Part shown: in pieces, positions 42,074-50,234 of the stretch
Layout: each line of letters starts with the position of its first letter
How positions within the stretch are numbered: the first letter of the stretch is position 1
Origin: an uncultured Oscillospiraceae bacterium
GTDB taxonomy: Bacteria > Bacillota > Clostridia > Oscillospirales > Oscillospiraceae
Assembly: GCA_910587785.1 (NCBI GenBank)
Contig: CAJUOA010000009.1
Coordinates: forward strand, 1-53,060
Length of the DNA: 53,060 nucleotides
Reading direction: 5' to 3'
Program-made: the position numbers and the translations under genes
The notes under the pieces: model-generated
Databases searched by the model: none
Told to the model about the DNA's origin: nothing
The model's input: only the letters and a program-made list of their open reading frames with translations

Positions 42074-42765
42074 AACTATTTGAGCTTTTTGGGAAGCGGA
42101 AAAAGGACGTGCCGCCCCAGAAGGAAAGCATGGCCGGCGGCGAGGAATCGCTGGACATGTACTCCGGGATGCGGGTGGAGGTAACAACCCTTGACGGACG
42201 CCTTCTCTTCGTGGCAAAGCTGATGGAATTGCACGGGGACCAGGCGGAGCTGCACCAGTACTCGGAGTCCGCAATATCTGATGTGGAAGAGCCGCTTCCC
42301 GTCAAGATCCGCGGGTACAGCGACAGGGAGAGAAAGGCGGTCTCCCTGGAGGGCGCCATCACGCCCCTGCCGCAGAATAAATGGGCCGCTGCGGAATTAA
42401 AAGTTTGCAGAATTGGAAATGACCGCGCCTTTTTCCGCCTGACCACAAACCTTGACGCCACCGCTACCATGTTCAGCGGCTTGGCGATGGGGGAAAGGCC
42501 GTGCAAACTGCTGAATATCAGTGTGGGCGGGGCCTCCATCAGCTCGGAGCACAGATACCATGAGGGCGATAAATTTCTGCTGAAGGTCAAGCTGCTGGAG
42601 GACAGGCCGGAATCCGCCATGTACAGCAAGGTCGTGCGCGTTATTGAGAAGGACGGGGGCGCGTATGAGTACGGGTGCCGCTTTCTGGAGCTGACCGAGG
42701 CCGACCAGGAGCAGATCACCCGGAACATCTTCGCGGCCCAGCGGAAAAAGAGGGGGAGCGCTTAA
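42070..42765 (+). CDS. PilZ-domain c-di-GMP receptor (YcgR-like)
   Basis: A 231-residue protein. Residues ~30-110 resemble the YcgR N-terminal module; the PilZ domain follows with RAFFR (Arg119 and Arg123, the RxxxR motif) and NISVGG (149-154, the D/NxSxxG motif), both needed for c-di-GMP binding. As the second gene after a cyclase it is the likely receptor for the signal made by its neighbour. The effector target (motility, adhesion, secretion) is not shown. Confidence 0.9.
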   Translation: MKLFELFGKRKKDVPPQKESMAGGEESLDMYSGMRVEVTTLDGRLLFVAKLMELHGDQAELHQYSESAISDVEEPLPVKIRGYSDRERKAVSLEGAITPLPQNKWAAAELKVCRIGNDRAFFRLTTNLDATATMFSGLAMGERPCKLLNISVGGASISSEHRYHEGDKFLLKVKLLEDRPESAMYSKVVRVIEKDGGAYEYGCRFLELTEADQEQITRNIFAAQRKKRGSA

Positions 42766-42845
42766 ACCGCGCTCCCCCTCCGTTCCAGAGCAGGGCGGCG
42801 GGGACAGGAGAAAAAGCCCCCTTCTTTTATCCATTCTGCCCCTCA

Positions 42846-42870
42846 CCCGCCCGGCGGAGGCGGGTTTTTT
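42846..42870 (+). terminator. Terminator of the cyclase-PilZ operon
   Basis: ACCCGCC and GGCGGGT form the stem, followed by TTTTTT. Confidence 0.85.
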
Positions 42871-42894
42871 ATAGAAAGTGCCTCCAGGCCGGGA

Positions 42895-42923
42895 TTGCAA
42901 TTTTGCCGCGGTTCCGCTATAAT
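42895..42923 (+). promoter_or_regulatory. Promoter of the phosphofructokinase gene
   Basis: TTGCAA (42895-42900), 17 bases, consensus TATAAT (42918-42923), 51 bases before the ATG. Confidence 0.82.
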
Positions 42924-42974
42924 AGGGCTTGCAACGGTAAATTTGAAGTCTCTTTTGACAAGGAGGACTGCCAT

Positions 42975-44060
42975 ATGAAACGCAAGACCAGAGTGGGCCT
43001 GCTCACCAGCGGCGGGGACTGTCAGGGGCTCAACGCCGCCATCCGGGGCGTGGGCAAGACCCTCTTCCAGTATGTGGACAACATCGAGATCTTCGGCATG
43101 TACGACGGCTACCGGGGGCTCATCGAGAACGACCACCAGTTCATGCGCCCCCAGGACTTCTCCGGCATCATCAGCACCGGCGGCACCATCCTGGGCACCA
43201 GCCGTCAGCCCTTCATCCCCGGCAAGGCCATCGTGGACAAGGACGGCAACGACGTGATGCCCTCCATGCTGGACACCTACAACCGCCTCAACCTGGACTG
43301 CCTGGTGGTCCTGGGGGGCAACGGCACCCAGAAGAGCGCCAAGCTCCTCCAGGACGCGGGCATGAACATCATCACCCTGCCCAAGACCATTGACAACGAC
43401 ATCTACGGCACCGACGAGACCTTCGGCTTCCAGTCCGCGGCGGACATCGCCACCAATGTCATCGACTACATACACACCACCGCTTTGGCCCACAGCCGCA
43501 TCTTCATGGTGGAGGTCATGGGCCGGGACGCCGGGTGGCTGACGCTGTACTCCGGCATCGCCGGGGGCGCGGACGTGATCCTCATCCCCGAGATCCCCTA
43601 CGATATCCAGAGCATCGCCCAGACCATCGAGCGGCGCAAGCGGGGGGGCCGCACCTTCTCCATCATCGCCGTGGCGGAGGGGGCCATCTCCAAGGAGGAC
43701 AAGGTCCTCAGCGAGGAGGAGCGCCGCAGGGTCAAGGACGCCAACCCCTACTCCACCATCTCCTACCAGATCGCCGCCCAGCTCAAGGAGCTCACCGGGC
43801 AGGAGGCCCGGGTCACCGTGCCCGGCCACTACCAGAGGGGCGGCCAGGCCTGCCCCTATGACCGGGTGCTGGCCACCCGGTTCGGCGTAGCCGCCGCGCG
43901 GCTCATTATGGAGCAGAAGTACGGCTACATGGTGGGCATCCAGGAGGGCAACATCGTCCATGTGCCCCTGGAGGAGGCCGCAAGTCAGACCAAGTTCCTG
44001 CCCACCGACCACCCCCTCATCCAGACCGCAAGGGATACCGGTACGGGGTTCGGCGACTGA
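42975..44060 (+). CDS. pfkA: 6-phosphofructokinase (PPi-type lineage, group III)
   Basis: A 361-residue phosphofructokinase. TSGGDCQGLNAAIRG opens the fold; the phosphoryl-donor motif is GGNGT (114-118) and the catalytic motif PKTIDND (136-142, Lys137). ATP enzymes of the E. coli type have GGDGS with PGTIDND; PPi enzymes usually have an acidic residue at the fourth GGDDx position with PKTIDND. Here Gly117 points to ATP while Lys137 points to the PPi lineage, the combination known from ATP-using members of that lineage. AGGAGG lies 8 bases before the ATG at 42975. Confidence 0.93.
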   Translation: MKRKTRVGLLTSGGDCQGLNAAIRGVGKTLFQYVDNIEIFGMYDGYRGLIENDHQFMRPQDFSGIISTGGTILGTSRQPFIPGKAIVDKDGNDVMPSMLDTYNRLNLDCLVVLGGNGTQKSAKLLQDAGMNIITLPKTIDNDIYGTDETFGFQSAADIATNVIDYIHTTALAHSRIFMVEVMGRDAGWLTLYSGIAGGADVILIPEIPYDIQSIAQTIERRKRGGRTFSIIAVAEGAISKEDKVLSEEERRRVKDANPYSTISYQIAAQLKELTGQEARVTVPGHYQRGGQACPYDRVLATRFGVAAARLIMEQKYGYMVGIQEGNIVHVPLEEAASQTKFLPTDHPLIQTARDTGTGFGD

Positions 44061-44070
44061 TACGGCATAG

Positions 44071-44105
44071 AAACAGGGAGGCCCCATGGGGACCTCCCTG
44101 TTTTT
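44071..44105. terminator. Bidirectional terminator
   Basis: AAACAGGGAGGCCCC and GGGG(A)CCTCCCTGTTT form a 15-bp stem with one bulge, with TT after it on the plus strand. It separates the convergent pfkA and aldo/keto reductase genes. Confidence 0.88.
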
Positions 44106-44121
44106 CGCAGAGAGCTGGTTC

Positions 44122-45249
44122 TTATTGCCCCTCGTAGGTCTTGGCCACTCGCTCCAGCCAGCCGGTGACGTTCAGGTGCTGGGGACAGGCGTGCTCACAC
44201 TGCTTGCAGCCCACACAGGCAGAGGCCAGAGCGCCGTTTGCCGCCAGCTTCTGATAGGCCCCCCTGTCCACGGGGCGGCCCTCCCGCAGGTTCAGCTGGT
44301 CCTCGTTATAGAGGGCGAAGTACTCCGGGATAGGGATGGACACCGGGCAGCCGTCCACGCAGTAGCGGCAGGCGGTGCAGGGGATGGCGGGCAGGGCGCT
44401 CAAAATCTTTGCAGCCTGCTCCAGAAGGCCGGTCTCCTGGGCGTTCAGGGGCTGGAAGTCCTGCATGTAAGCGCTGTTGTCCTCCATCTGCTCCTGATTG
44501 CTCATGCCGCTGAGGACCACCAGGACGCCCTCCAGGCTTGCGGCGAAGCGGACGGCCCAGGAGGCGGGGGACCAGTCGGGGTGGGCCTGCCGGAGGAGGG
44601 CGGCGGCCTCCTCGGGGAGGTTGGCCAGTTTGCCGCCCTTCACGGGCTCCATGATGACCACCTCCTTGCCGTGGCGGCGGGCGGTCTCGTAGCACTTGCG
44701 GGACTGGACGCGCTCGTCCTCCCAGTCTAAGTAGTTGATCTGGAGCTGGACGAACTCCGCCTCCGGGTGGTCGGTGAGGATGCGGTCGAGGACCTCCGCC
44801 TTGTCGTGGAAGGAGAAGCCCAGGCGCTTGATGCGCCCGGCCGCCTTCTCCTTCATGCCCCAGCCGAAGGCGTCCAGGCGCTGGACGGTCTCATAGCTCC
44901 CGGCGTCCAGGGAGTGGAGCAGGTAGTAATCGAAGTAGTCCACGCCGCACTTCTCCAGCTGTTCGGCGAAATAGGCGTCCAGCTTCTCCGGGCCGTCCCC
45001 GCTCTTGAAGTTGAAGATGGGCATCTTGGTGGCCAGGGTGAAGCTGTTTCGGTCGTGGCGCTTGACGATGGCCTCCTTGGCCACCCGTTCGCTCTCCCCT
45101 TTGTGGTAGACGTAGGCGGTGTCAAAGTAGGTGAAGCCCCGGTCCAGGAAGGTGTCCGCCATGGCGCAGACCTGCTCCAGGTCCACCCGGGACTGCTCCT
45201 TGGGGTCGCTCAGGGGCAGGCGCATCAGGCCGAATCCTAATTTTTTCAT
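44122..45249 (-). CDS. Aldo/keto reductase with C-terminal 2x[4Fe-4S] ferredoxin domain
   Basis: A 375-residue protein. The N-terminal barrel begins KKLGFGLMRLPL and has the catalytic set Asp/Tyr in YFDTAYVYHKGESE and Lys in LATKMP. The C-terminal domain carries CTACRYCVDGCPVSI and CVGCKQCEHACPQHL, which would bind two 4Fe-4S clusters. This type is common in anaerobes; the physiological substrate is unknown. GGAGG precedes the ATG. Confidence 0.92.
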   Translation of the reverse strand: MKKLGFGLMRLPLSDPKEQSRVDLEQVCAMADTFLDRGFTYFDTAYVYHKGESERVAKEAIVKRHDRNSFTLATKMPIFNFKSGDGPEKLDAYFAEQLEKCGVDYFDYYLLHSLDAGSYETVQRLDAFGWGMKEKAAGRIKRLGFSFHDKAEVLDRILTDHPEAEFVQLQINYLDWEDERVQSRKCYETARRHGKEVVIMEPVKGGKLANLPEEAAALLRQAHPDWSPASWAVRFAASLEGVLVVLSGMSNQEQMEDNSAYMQDFQPLNAQETGLLEQAAKILSALPAIPCTACRYCVDGCPVSIPIPEYFALYNEDQLNLREGRPVDRGAYQKLAANGALASACVGCKQCEHACPQHLNVTGWLERVAKTYEGQ

Positions 45250-45373
45250 GGGAGTCCTCCTTATTTTTTAAAGATATCGTCCCTATTTTAACACGTCCTG
45301 CCGGGGCCTGCAATCCCCAAATCAGACGATTTACCGGAAATGCGCTTGGTTGGAGCGTACAACAGCCGGGGCG

Positions 45374-45724
45374 TCAAAATTCTGCCCAGGACTTCAGGCG
45401 CTTATAGACCTCCAGCCCGTCCCTGCGGCCAAAGCGGCGGCGGGTGTCCAGGCAGATGACCTTCGGCGTCTTCCCGGACTTGAGGATCTCCTCCTTCTTG
45501 CCTGTCCGGACGGCAAAGGCCGTACCCTCGAAGGCGTCCTCCAGCATCTGCCGGAGCTTCCGGCTCTCCTCGCAGGCGGAGTCCCTGATGGCTGTGAGAT
45601 ACTGAGCCTCCATATTAGGCGCCGGCGCGCTGTAGAACACCAGGACATGGTCCGAAGGCAGAAGGTACTCCGTTCCACGCATTCCCGGATTATGGATATT
45701 TTCGTAATCGATTAAAAAGTACAT
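45374..45724 (-). CDS. Small NYN/PIN-like domain protein
   Basis: A 116-residue protein starting MYFLIDYENIHNPGMRG, whose FLIDYENI resembles the first acidic motif of NYN/PIN-like nucleases, and followed by SDHVLVFYSAPAPNMEAQYL. The rest (ESRKLRQMLEDAF, KVICLDTRRRFGRRDGLEVYK) lacks the later acidic residues of longer family members, so it is short and possibly inactive. GGTGGTGG lies close before the ATG. Role unknown. Confidence 0.6.
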   Translation of the reverse strand: MYFLIDYENIHNPGMRGTEYLLPSDHVLVFYSAPAPNMEAQYLTAIRDSACEESRKLRQMLEDAFEGTAFAVRTGKKEEILKSGKTPKVICLDTRRRFGRRDGLEVYKRLKSWAEF

Positions 45725-45865
45725 TGCGCCACCACCAAACGTTTTTTGACAGGACCCTGCCGGTTTTCCTCTATTATATCATGGAATCTCGATCCTGAGA
45801 AGGCAAAAATATGGATGGAGCAAGCCTTTTTCTCAAAAATGATTTGGAGACAGATGGAGGCGCTC

Positions 45866-46078
45866 TCAGCGCCTTATGATAACCTCCGCGTGGTGGAGCT
45901 TCCTCCAACCCAGCCGCTGTCCGCACCGGTCACAAAAATTCTGGTACTCCCGCTCCAGGGTGGAGCTGCACTGGGGACAGACCGGGAAGGCGCCGCCCGC
46001 GGGGTAGCGGATGATCCGCGTGACCTGCATGGGCCTGCGAAAGTCCAGGGCTGTCTGACGGCTCACTCCTCGTTCCAT
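45866..46078 (-). CDS. Small zinc-ribbon protein
   Basis: A 70-residue protein with VCPQCSSTLEREYQNFCDRC, a four-cysteine CxxC...CxxC zinc ribbon, and basic ends. It overlaps the upstream Xre regulator gene by 16 bases and is presumably co-translated. Such pairs occur on integrative elements; the function is unknown. Confidence 0.65.
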   Translation of the reverse strand: MERGVSRQTALDFRRPMQVTRIIRYPAGGAFPVCPQCSSTLEREYQNFCDRCGQRLGWRKLHHAEVIIRR

Positions 46079-46404
46079 ATCTTCACCACTTCCAGGAGCA
46101 GCTCCGCGATGCGAAGGCGCTTGTCCTCGGGCAGGTCCGCCATGCCTCCGATGGTACCCAGGAGTGTGAGCATGACCTGCCGCCGGTCCGTGTCGAAAAC
46201 GCCCAGCATGAGGGCGGCGGGGCTGACGCCCAGGTTCTTTGCCATATGCTCCAGGGTGGCGATACTGGGGTTTCCCCTGCCCCTGAGGTAGTTGTAGAGC
46301 GCATTGCGAGAGATGCCCAGCTCAGCCGAAAATTCGGACAAGGATTTGTGCCGGTTCTTCATAATTGCGCGGATGGAAGCGGCCATATTTTCTTGTAAAC
46401 TCAT
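46063..46404 (-). CDS. Xre-family helix-turn-helix regulator
   Basis: A 113-residue protein with an N-terminal Cro/CI-type HTH (SLSEFSAELGISRNALYNYLRGRGNPSIATLEHMAKNLGVSP, about residues 20-62) and a helical C terminus. AAGGGGGG precedes the ATG. It marks the left side of the accessory island and probably regulates element genes. Confidence 0.85.
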   Translation of the reverse strand: MSLQENMAASIRAIMKNRHKSLSEFSAELGISRNALYNYLRGRGNPSIATLEHMAKNLGVSPAALMLGVFDTDRRQVMLTLLGTIGGMADLPEDKRLRIAELLLEVVKIWNEE

Positions 46405-46509
46405 ATCATTCCCCCCTTCGACTTGATTCTACAGGATTCGACAGGGAAAATAAATTCCATTATGTTGGATGAGCGTACCAAGATATCGGTAAAATGAGGG
46501 AGGCCGGGA

Positions 46510-46701
46510 TCATCTCCCTGCCTCCTTCAGCGCTTGCAAATCCTCCTGCTTGATCTCACCTTGTTCCGCTTCAAATCTGCGGACCCACTCTTTGCAAGCC
46601 CATTCGATCTCTCTGACACGGGAGCGGCCGTAATATTTGCCGATAAAGGTCATTTTAGCGGCGACATCGTCGGCCAATGGCAGTGTAAATTTCACGACCA
46701 T
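46510..46701 (-). CDS. Small hypothetical protein (possible ribbon-helix-helix)
   Basis: A 63-residue protein: VKFTLPLADDVAAKMTFIG has a short strand followed by helices, and the rest is strongly charged (WACKEWVRRFEAEQGEIKQ). The pattern is compatible with a ribbon-helix-helix DNA-binding protein or antitoxin, but no family was recognised. GAGGTGAT lies 6 bases before the ATG. No toxin-like partner is adjacent. Confidence 0.6.
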   Translation of the reverse strand: MVVKFTLPLADDVAAKMTFIGKYYGRSRVREIEWACKEWVRRFEAEQGEIKQEDLQALKEAGR

Positions 46702-46846
46702 AACAGATCACCTCATGGGTATTGTACCGGAAAAATATCGGTTTGAGGCGAATGTTGTATTGAATTAATACTGATTTTGTGACAAAATTTGTAAAAAGGA
46801 GTCGAGGGGAGGGGCCCTTGCAGTTTTCTCGGGCAGTTTCAACACA

Positions 46847-46881
46847 AAAATACCTGAAACCGGGCGGTTCCAGGTATTTTT
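46847..46881. terminator. Terminator-like hairpin in the island
   Basis: AAAATACCTG pairs with CAGGTATTTTT around GAAACCGGGCGGTTC, which can itself pair as AACC/GGTT. It carries T residues on the plus strand and A/T on both sides. Confidence 0.75.
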
Positions 46882-46984
46882 GCGGCATTAAGAAGCGGCC
46901 TCCGCCGGAGAGGACCGGCTCCGGGCCCGCCCCCCGTCTCCTCCGCCCGCAAACCAGCGGAGCGTTTACGGGCGGAAAGCAAAG

Positions 46985-47043
46985 AAATCCCCGCCATAGT
47001 GCAGTTTTCGCCGCAAGGCGGAAACGAACGGTGGCGGGAATTT
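46985..47043. repeat. Long nested inverted repeat
   Basis: Outer arms AAATCCCCGCCA and TGGCGGGAATTT enclose an inner hairpin GTTTTCGCC-GCAA-GGCGGAAAC. The gap 46702-47082 contains this, the terminator hairpin at 46847 and a GC-rich tract, but no convincing gene. Confidence 0.6.
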
Positions 47044-47082
47044 CAGAGCTGGACTAAGGCGGCAAAATCGATTTTTCATATT

Positions 47083-48069
47083 TCAAAGCAATGTCATCCC
47101 TTGACCGGATTGCCCATCCTCATCGGAGGCCCCACCTTGTTCCATAGCAAGAAAGCGGTCGTAGTCGCTCTCATATAATCTGTCCTGAATGATCCGATAC
47201 TTCTCAAATTCACTTTCGGCATGAGCTTTTGCAATCTCGGCAGTGATTGTTCCGGCATTCGTCAGGATTTCCCGGTCATCGGCCATCAGGAAAATGTCCA
47301 GCCGCTTTGCCCAATCCTCCATTGTCATGGGAATACGACGCCGCGCCCGGTCTTCTGCCAGATCAAGATAGGCGGACACGATACGTTCCAATGAGTACAA
47401 TTCATCCTCTGTCAGATAGTTTTTGGCAATAGATACATCGCTTTTCATAATCTTGCCAAGAGGCGCTTCTTTCAAGGAGGTCAGACCCATATGCGGCTGG
47501 TCCGCATCAGCCCGATAGTATATCACTTCAGCGGCGGTATGTCCATGAACAGAAAAATGCATCTTATTCTGGACCTTTGCGAAAAAATCCTTAGTCGTTT
47601 TTGCCGTTCTGTCATAGTCAAGAGCTGTGGCATAGATGTCGGTGATTTTCTGATAGAATTTCCGCTCAGACAGCCGTATCTCCCGGATTTTTTCCAGCTG
47701 TTCCTCAAAATATTTCTCTGTCAGAACGGTACCGCCATTTTTCAGCCGTTCCTCGTCCATGACCCAGCCTTTAATCGTGTAGTCCTTCACAATGGCGTTG
47801 GCCCATTTGCGAAACTGAACAGCACGTTCATTGTTCACTTTGAAGCCCACGGCAATAATCATTTGCAAATTATAGTGATTTACCTCGCGGCTGATCTGAC
47901 GGCTCCCCTCAGATTGAACTATCCGAAATTTTCGGATAGTTGACCTCTCCTCTAACTCGGAATCCTCGAACACCTTGCCGATGTGGTAATTGATAGTTCG
48001 TACATCTACATTGTACAGCTCCGCCATCATCTTTTGTGTAAGCCAGATATTTTCATCCTCGTAACGCAT
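47083..48069 (-). CDS. RhuM-like (virulence RhuM family) protein, 5' end disrupted
   Basis: About 328 residues from the first ATG: NIWLTQKMMAELYNVDVRTI is the N-terminal DNA-binding-like motif of the RhuM family, and NERAVQFRKWANAIVKDYTIKGW and LSERKFYQKITDIYATALDYD are further family features. The frame is open upstream of this ATG and encodes sensible residues (YLTFVASTGDSAESIE), but it stops at a TGA (48136-48138) without any start codon, so the natural start has probably been lost at a junction near 48118. RhuM proteins occur on mobile elements and in accessory islands; their activity is not established. Confidence 0.75.
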   Translation of the reverse strand: MRYEDENIWLTQKMMAELYNVDVRTINYHIGKVFEDSELEERSTIRKFRIVQSEGSRQISREVNHYNLQMIIAVGFKVNNERAVQFRKWANAIVKDYTIKGWVMDEERLKNGGTVLTEKYFEEQLEKIREIRLSERKFYQKITDIYATALDYDRTAKTTKDFFAKVQNKMHFSVHGHTAAEVIYYRADADQPHMGLTSLKEAPLGKIMKSDVSIAKNYLTEDELYSLERIVSAYLDLAEDRARRRIPMTMEDWAKRLDIFLMADDREILTNAGTITAEIAKAHAESEFEKYRIIQDRLYESDYDRFLAMEQGGASDEDGQSGQGMTLL

Positions 48070-48116
48070 TTCGATGCTTTCTGCGCTATCGCCTGTGGAC
48101 GCTACAAAAGTAAGAT

Positions 48117-48188
48117 ATGGAAATCCACGGGGATGTCAGTCACGGCCTGGAGAGGGCCCGGCTGGAGATTCTGGAGGCAGCGTCATGA
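48117..48188 (+). pseudogene. 3' fragment of an unrecognised mobile-element gene
   Basis: The frame MEIHGDVSHGLERARLEILE plus AAS reads to a TGA that overlaps the ATG of the next gene (ATGA, 48185-48188), as in an operon. A TAA lies two codons before the ATG. It is probably the tail of a larger gene cut off at the junction with the RhuM-like gene. Confidence 0.45.
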
Positions 48189-48379
48189 GATATACTGAAC
48201 ACGGCCTACAAATCCCATTGGACGAGCTGCGCCGCATCCTGGACTACGCTGAGAACTGCGTCAAATACGACAGCATGGAACCCTACGTCTACATCACGCC
48301 CGGCAGCCGTCCGCGTATCTTCCAATATTGCTACTACGCTGAATGTAATCCTATTGACCATACTCATTCTGCGAGGTGA
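48185..48379 (+). CDS. Small hypothetical mobile-element protein
   Basis: A 64-residue protein (MRYTEHGLQIPLDELRRIL then an aromatic and cysteine-containing C terminus, FQYCYYAECNPID). TGGAGG precedes the ATG and the previous frame overlaps it by four bases. No domain was recognised. The longer frame from 48074 crosses the junction and is not believed. Confidence 0.6.
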   Translation: MRYTEHGLQIPLDELRRILDYAENCVKYDSMEPYVYITPGSRPRIFQYCYYAECNPIDHTHSAR

Positions 48380-48382
48380 ACC

Positions 48383-49087
48383 ATGCAAATCATTCACGAC
48401 CACAGCTATATCAGCCAGACGGAACGGGAGTTCATCTCCCGTGGCTACGCCTGCGAGAGCCTGCATTCCCTGCGGTTCAGCTATACCCTTACTGAGGCGC
48501 AGCAGGCTGAGAACCGCGCTTACGCCGATGCTGTCGGCGCAGGCAGCGTCGCCTGGGGCGATTATATCGCGGCCGAGGCCCGGCAGCGCAGCGAGCACAT
48601 GGAGCGCATCGCCGCCCTCCTGGCTCAGAATTTCAAAGTGTGCCAGTATGACCGCCAGGATAATATCCCATACAAATCCGACTGGGACCTGTTCTTTTGG
48701 TGCAATGACTTCTCCCAGACCATGCGGGGCTTTCTGTCCGGCAGGGACTACTCCTATTTCACGCTGACCTTCAATGACCGCCATGACCATGAACGGCGGC
48801 AGAAGATCTATGACCGCGCCATGCGTATCCTGGACCTGCTCTCCGATGACGAGAACCTGCATATCGCCGTGCAGTACACCGCCGTCATGGACGATGCCAA
48901 GATCAAGCACGACGCGAAGCTGGCCGTTCCCAGGATAGCCGACCGGAACTGCACGTATGGAAATATGGAGGGCCGTGTCGAAACCAACGGAGAGAGCCTG
49001 TTCTTCCGGAAAAAGCGGTCCCGAAAATACGTGTACCGCTTAACGGACACGGATATTCTGTCCCTATTGTGGCAGCTCCCGGCGTAA
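48383..49087 (+). CDS. Hypothetical mobile-element protein
   Basis: A 234-residue soluble protein, unrecognised. It has helical N-terminal half (TLTEAQQAENRAYADAVG) and a segment DWDLFFWCNDFSQTMRGF and SYFTLTFNDRHDHERRQKIY in the middle. GAGGTG lies 6 bases before the ATG. It is in a same-strand run with the Toprim gene 6 bases later, so it is probably an element maintenance or transfer gene. Confidence 0.65.
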   Translation: MQIIHDHSYISQTEREFISRGYACESLHSLRFSYTLTEAQQAENRAYADAVGAGSVAWGDYIAAEARQRSEHMERIAALLAQNFKVCQYDRQDNIPYKSDWDLFFWCNDFSQTMRGFLSGRDYSYFTLTFNDRHDHERRQKIYDRAMRILDLLSDDENLHIAVQYTAVMDDAKIKHDAKLAVPRIADRNCTYGNMEGRVETNGESLFFRKKRSRKYVYRLTDTDILSLLWQLPA

Positions 49088-49093
49088 TGTGAA

Positions 49094-50032
49094 ATGCGCT
49101 GCTGTCAACCCGGACTTCCGTACAGGCACTATACGGCCGCAGAAATCGACGCAGCCAACGACACGGACCTGCCGGAGCTGCTGGTCTCCCTGGGGTATCA
49201 GGTCAAACGGGTCGGCAGCTACTACACGACCCGGGAGATGGACAGCCTGCGCATCAGGGACCGGCGCACCTGGTTCCGGTACTCGGAATCCACCGGCGGG
49301 GACGCCATCGAGTTCGTCCGGCGCTTCCACGGGATGTCGTTCCCGGAAGCCGTGCGCTTTCTCCTGGCATTCAACGGCTATCATGTGGATTCCCACGTTT
49401 CCCCGCCCATACAGCGAACGAGGCCGTCTCCCCGGCGAGAGCGGTCCCCATTCGTCCTTCCCCCGCCCAATGACGATAACGAGCGCGTATGCGCCTACCT
49501 GCGCGGGCGCGGCATCTCCCCCAGCATCATCGAAGATTTCATCGAATCGGGCTTGCTCTACGAGGACGAGAAATATCATAACTGCGTTTTCGTGGGGCGT
49601 GACACCGCCGGGAAACCGGTATTTGCCGCCAAGCGGGGCACCTGGGGCAGCACCCCGTTCAAATGCGACGTAGCCGGCAGCAACAAGAAAATCGCGTTCC
49701 GCTTGCCCTATAATCCTGCGCTGGATACCGTCTGCGTGTTTGAATCGCCTATCGACCTCATGAGCTGGCTCACCCTCTACGACCGGTCCAATGCCATAGC
49801 CCTCTGCGGCCTGCATGACGCCCCCCTGGAGACGTATCTCCATGAGAACCCGCGTATCAGGTGCATCGACCTGTGCCTGGATGCCGATGAGCCGGGGCGG
49901 AGAGCGGTGGAGCAGATGACGGACAAATACGCCCCAAAGGGCTACTCTCTGGCCGCCCACACCCCCGCGCGGGGCAAAGACTGGAACCAATATCTACAGG
50001 AAAAGGACTGCATCTACAACCAAAAACATTGA
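49094..50032 (+). CDS. DUF3991/Toprim primase-like protein
   Basis: A 312-residue protein of the type carried by conjugative and mobilisable elements. Residues ~20-105 resemble a CHC2/DUF3991-like primase module (LVSLGYQVKRVGSYYTTREMDSL, FRYSESTGGDAIEFV), and ~210-300 a Toprim domain with VCVFESPIDLMSW and DLCLDADEPGRRA as its acidic centre. It probably primes or assists element DNA replication. The ATG has no clear ribosome site but follows the previous stop closely. Confidence 0.8.
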   Translation: MRCCQPGLPYRHYTAAEIDAANDTDLPELLVSLGYQVKRVGSYYTTREMDSLRIRDRRTWFRYSESTGGDAIEFVRRFHGMSFPEAVRFLLAFNGYHVDSHVSPPIQRTRPSPRRERSPFVLPPPNDDNERVCAYLRGRGISPSIIEDFIESGLLYEDEKYHNCVFVGRDTAGKPVFAAKRGTWGSTPFKCDVAGSNKKIAFRLPYNPALDTVCVFESPIDLMSWLTLYDRSNAIALCGLHDAPLETYLHENPRIRCIDLCLDADEPGRRAVEQMTDKYAPKGYSLAAHTPARGKDWNQYLQEKDCIYNQKH

Positions 50033-50048
50033 AGGAGGCTGCTATATC

Positions 50049-50222
50049 ATGGAATACGCGGCGATCATCACTTACACCAGCGGAGAGAAAACAGGGGCAA
50101 CCGTACATGCGCCGGACAGAGAAATGGCATGGAGGAAACTGCTGGAGGCTTTCAACTACGGAGTCAACGTCCAGGCGGTGGAGCTTTGCGAAATTCTGAC
50201 CGGTGATCACGAGATCTGCTGA
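50049..50222 (+). CDS. Small hypothetical protein (57 aa)
   Basis: A short frame beginning MEYAAIITYTSGEKTGATVH and ending with a cysteine-rich tail (VELCEILTGDHEIC). AAGGAGG lies 9 bases before the ATG, 17 bases after the Toprim gene, and the PAPS-reductase-like gene begins 12 bases after its stop. Operon position and ribosome site support it; function unknown. Confidence 0.65.
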   Translation: MEYAAIITYTSGEKTGATVHAPDREMAWRKLLEAFNYGVNVQAVELCEILTGDHEIC

Positions 50223-50234
50223 GGGACTGAAACG

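Noticed and set aside
46510..46701. Toxin-antitoxin pair
   Set aside because: Only a possible ribbon-helix-helix protein is present; no toxin-like gene adjoins it.
46779..47057. A 92-codon plus-strand frame in the island gap
   Set aside because: It runs through a terminator hairpin and a nested inverted repeat, and its composition (Arg, Pro, Gly) is not protein-like.
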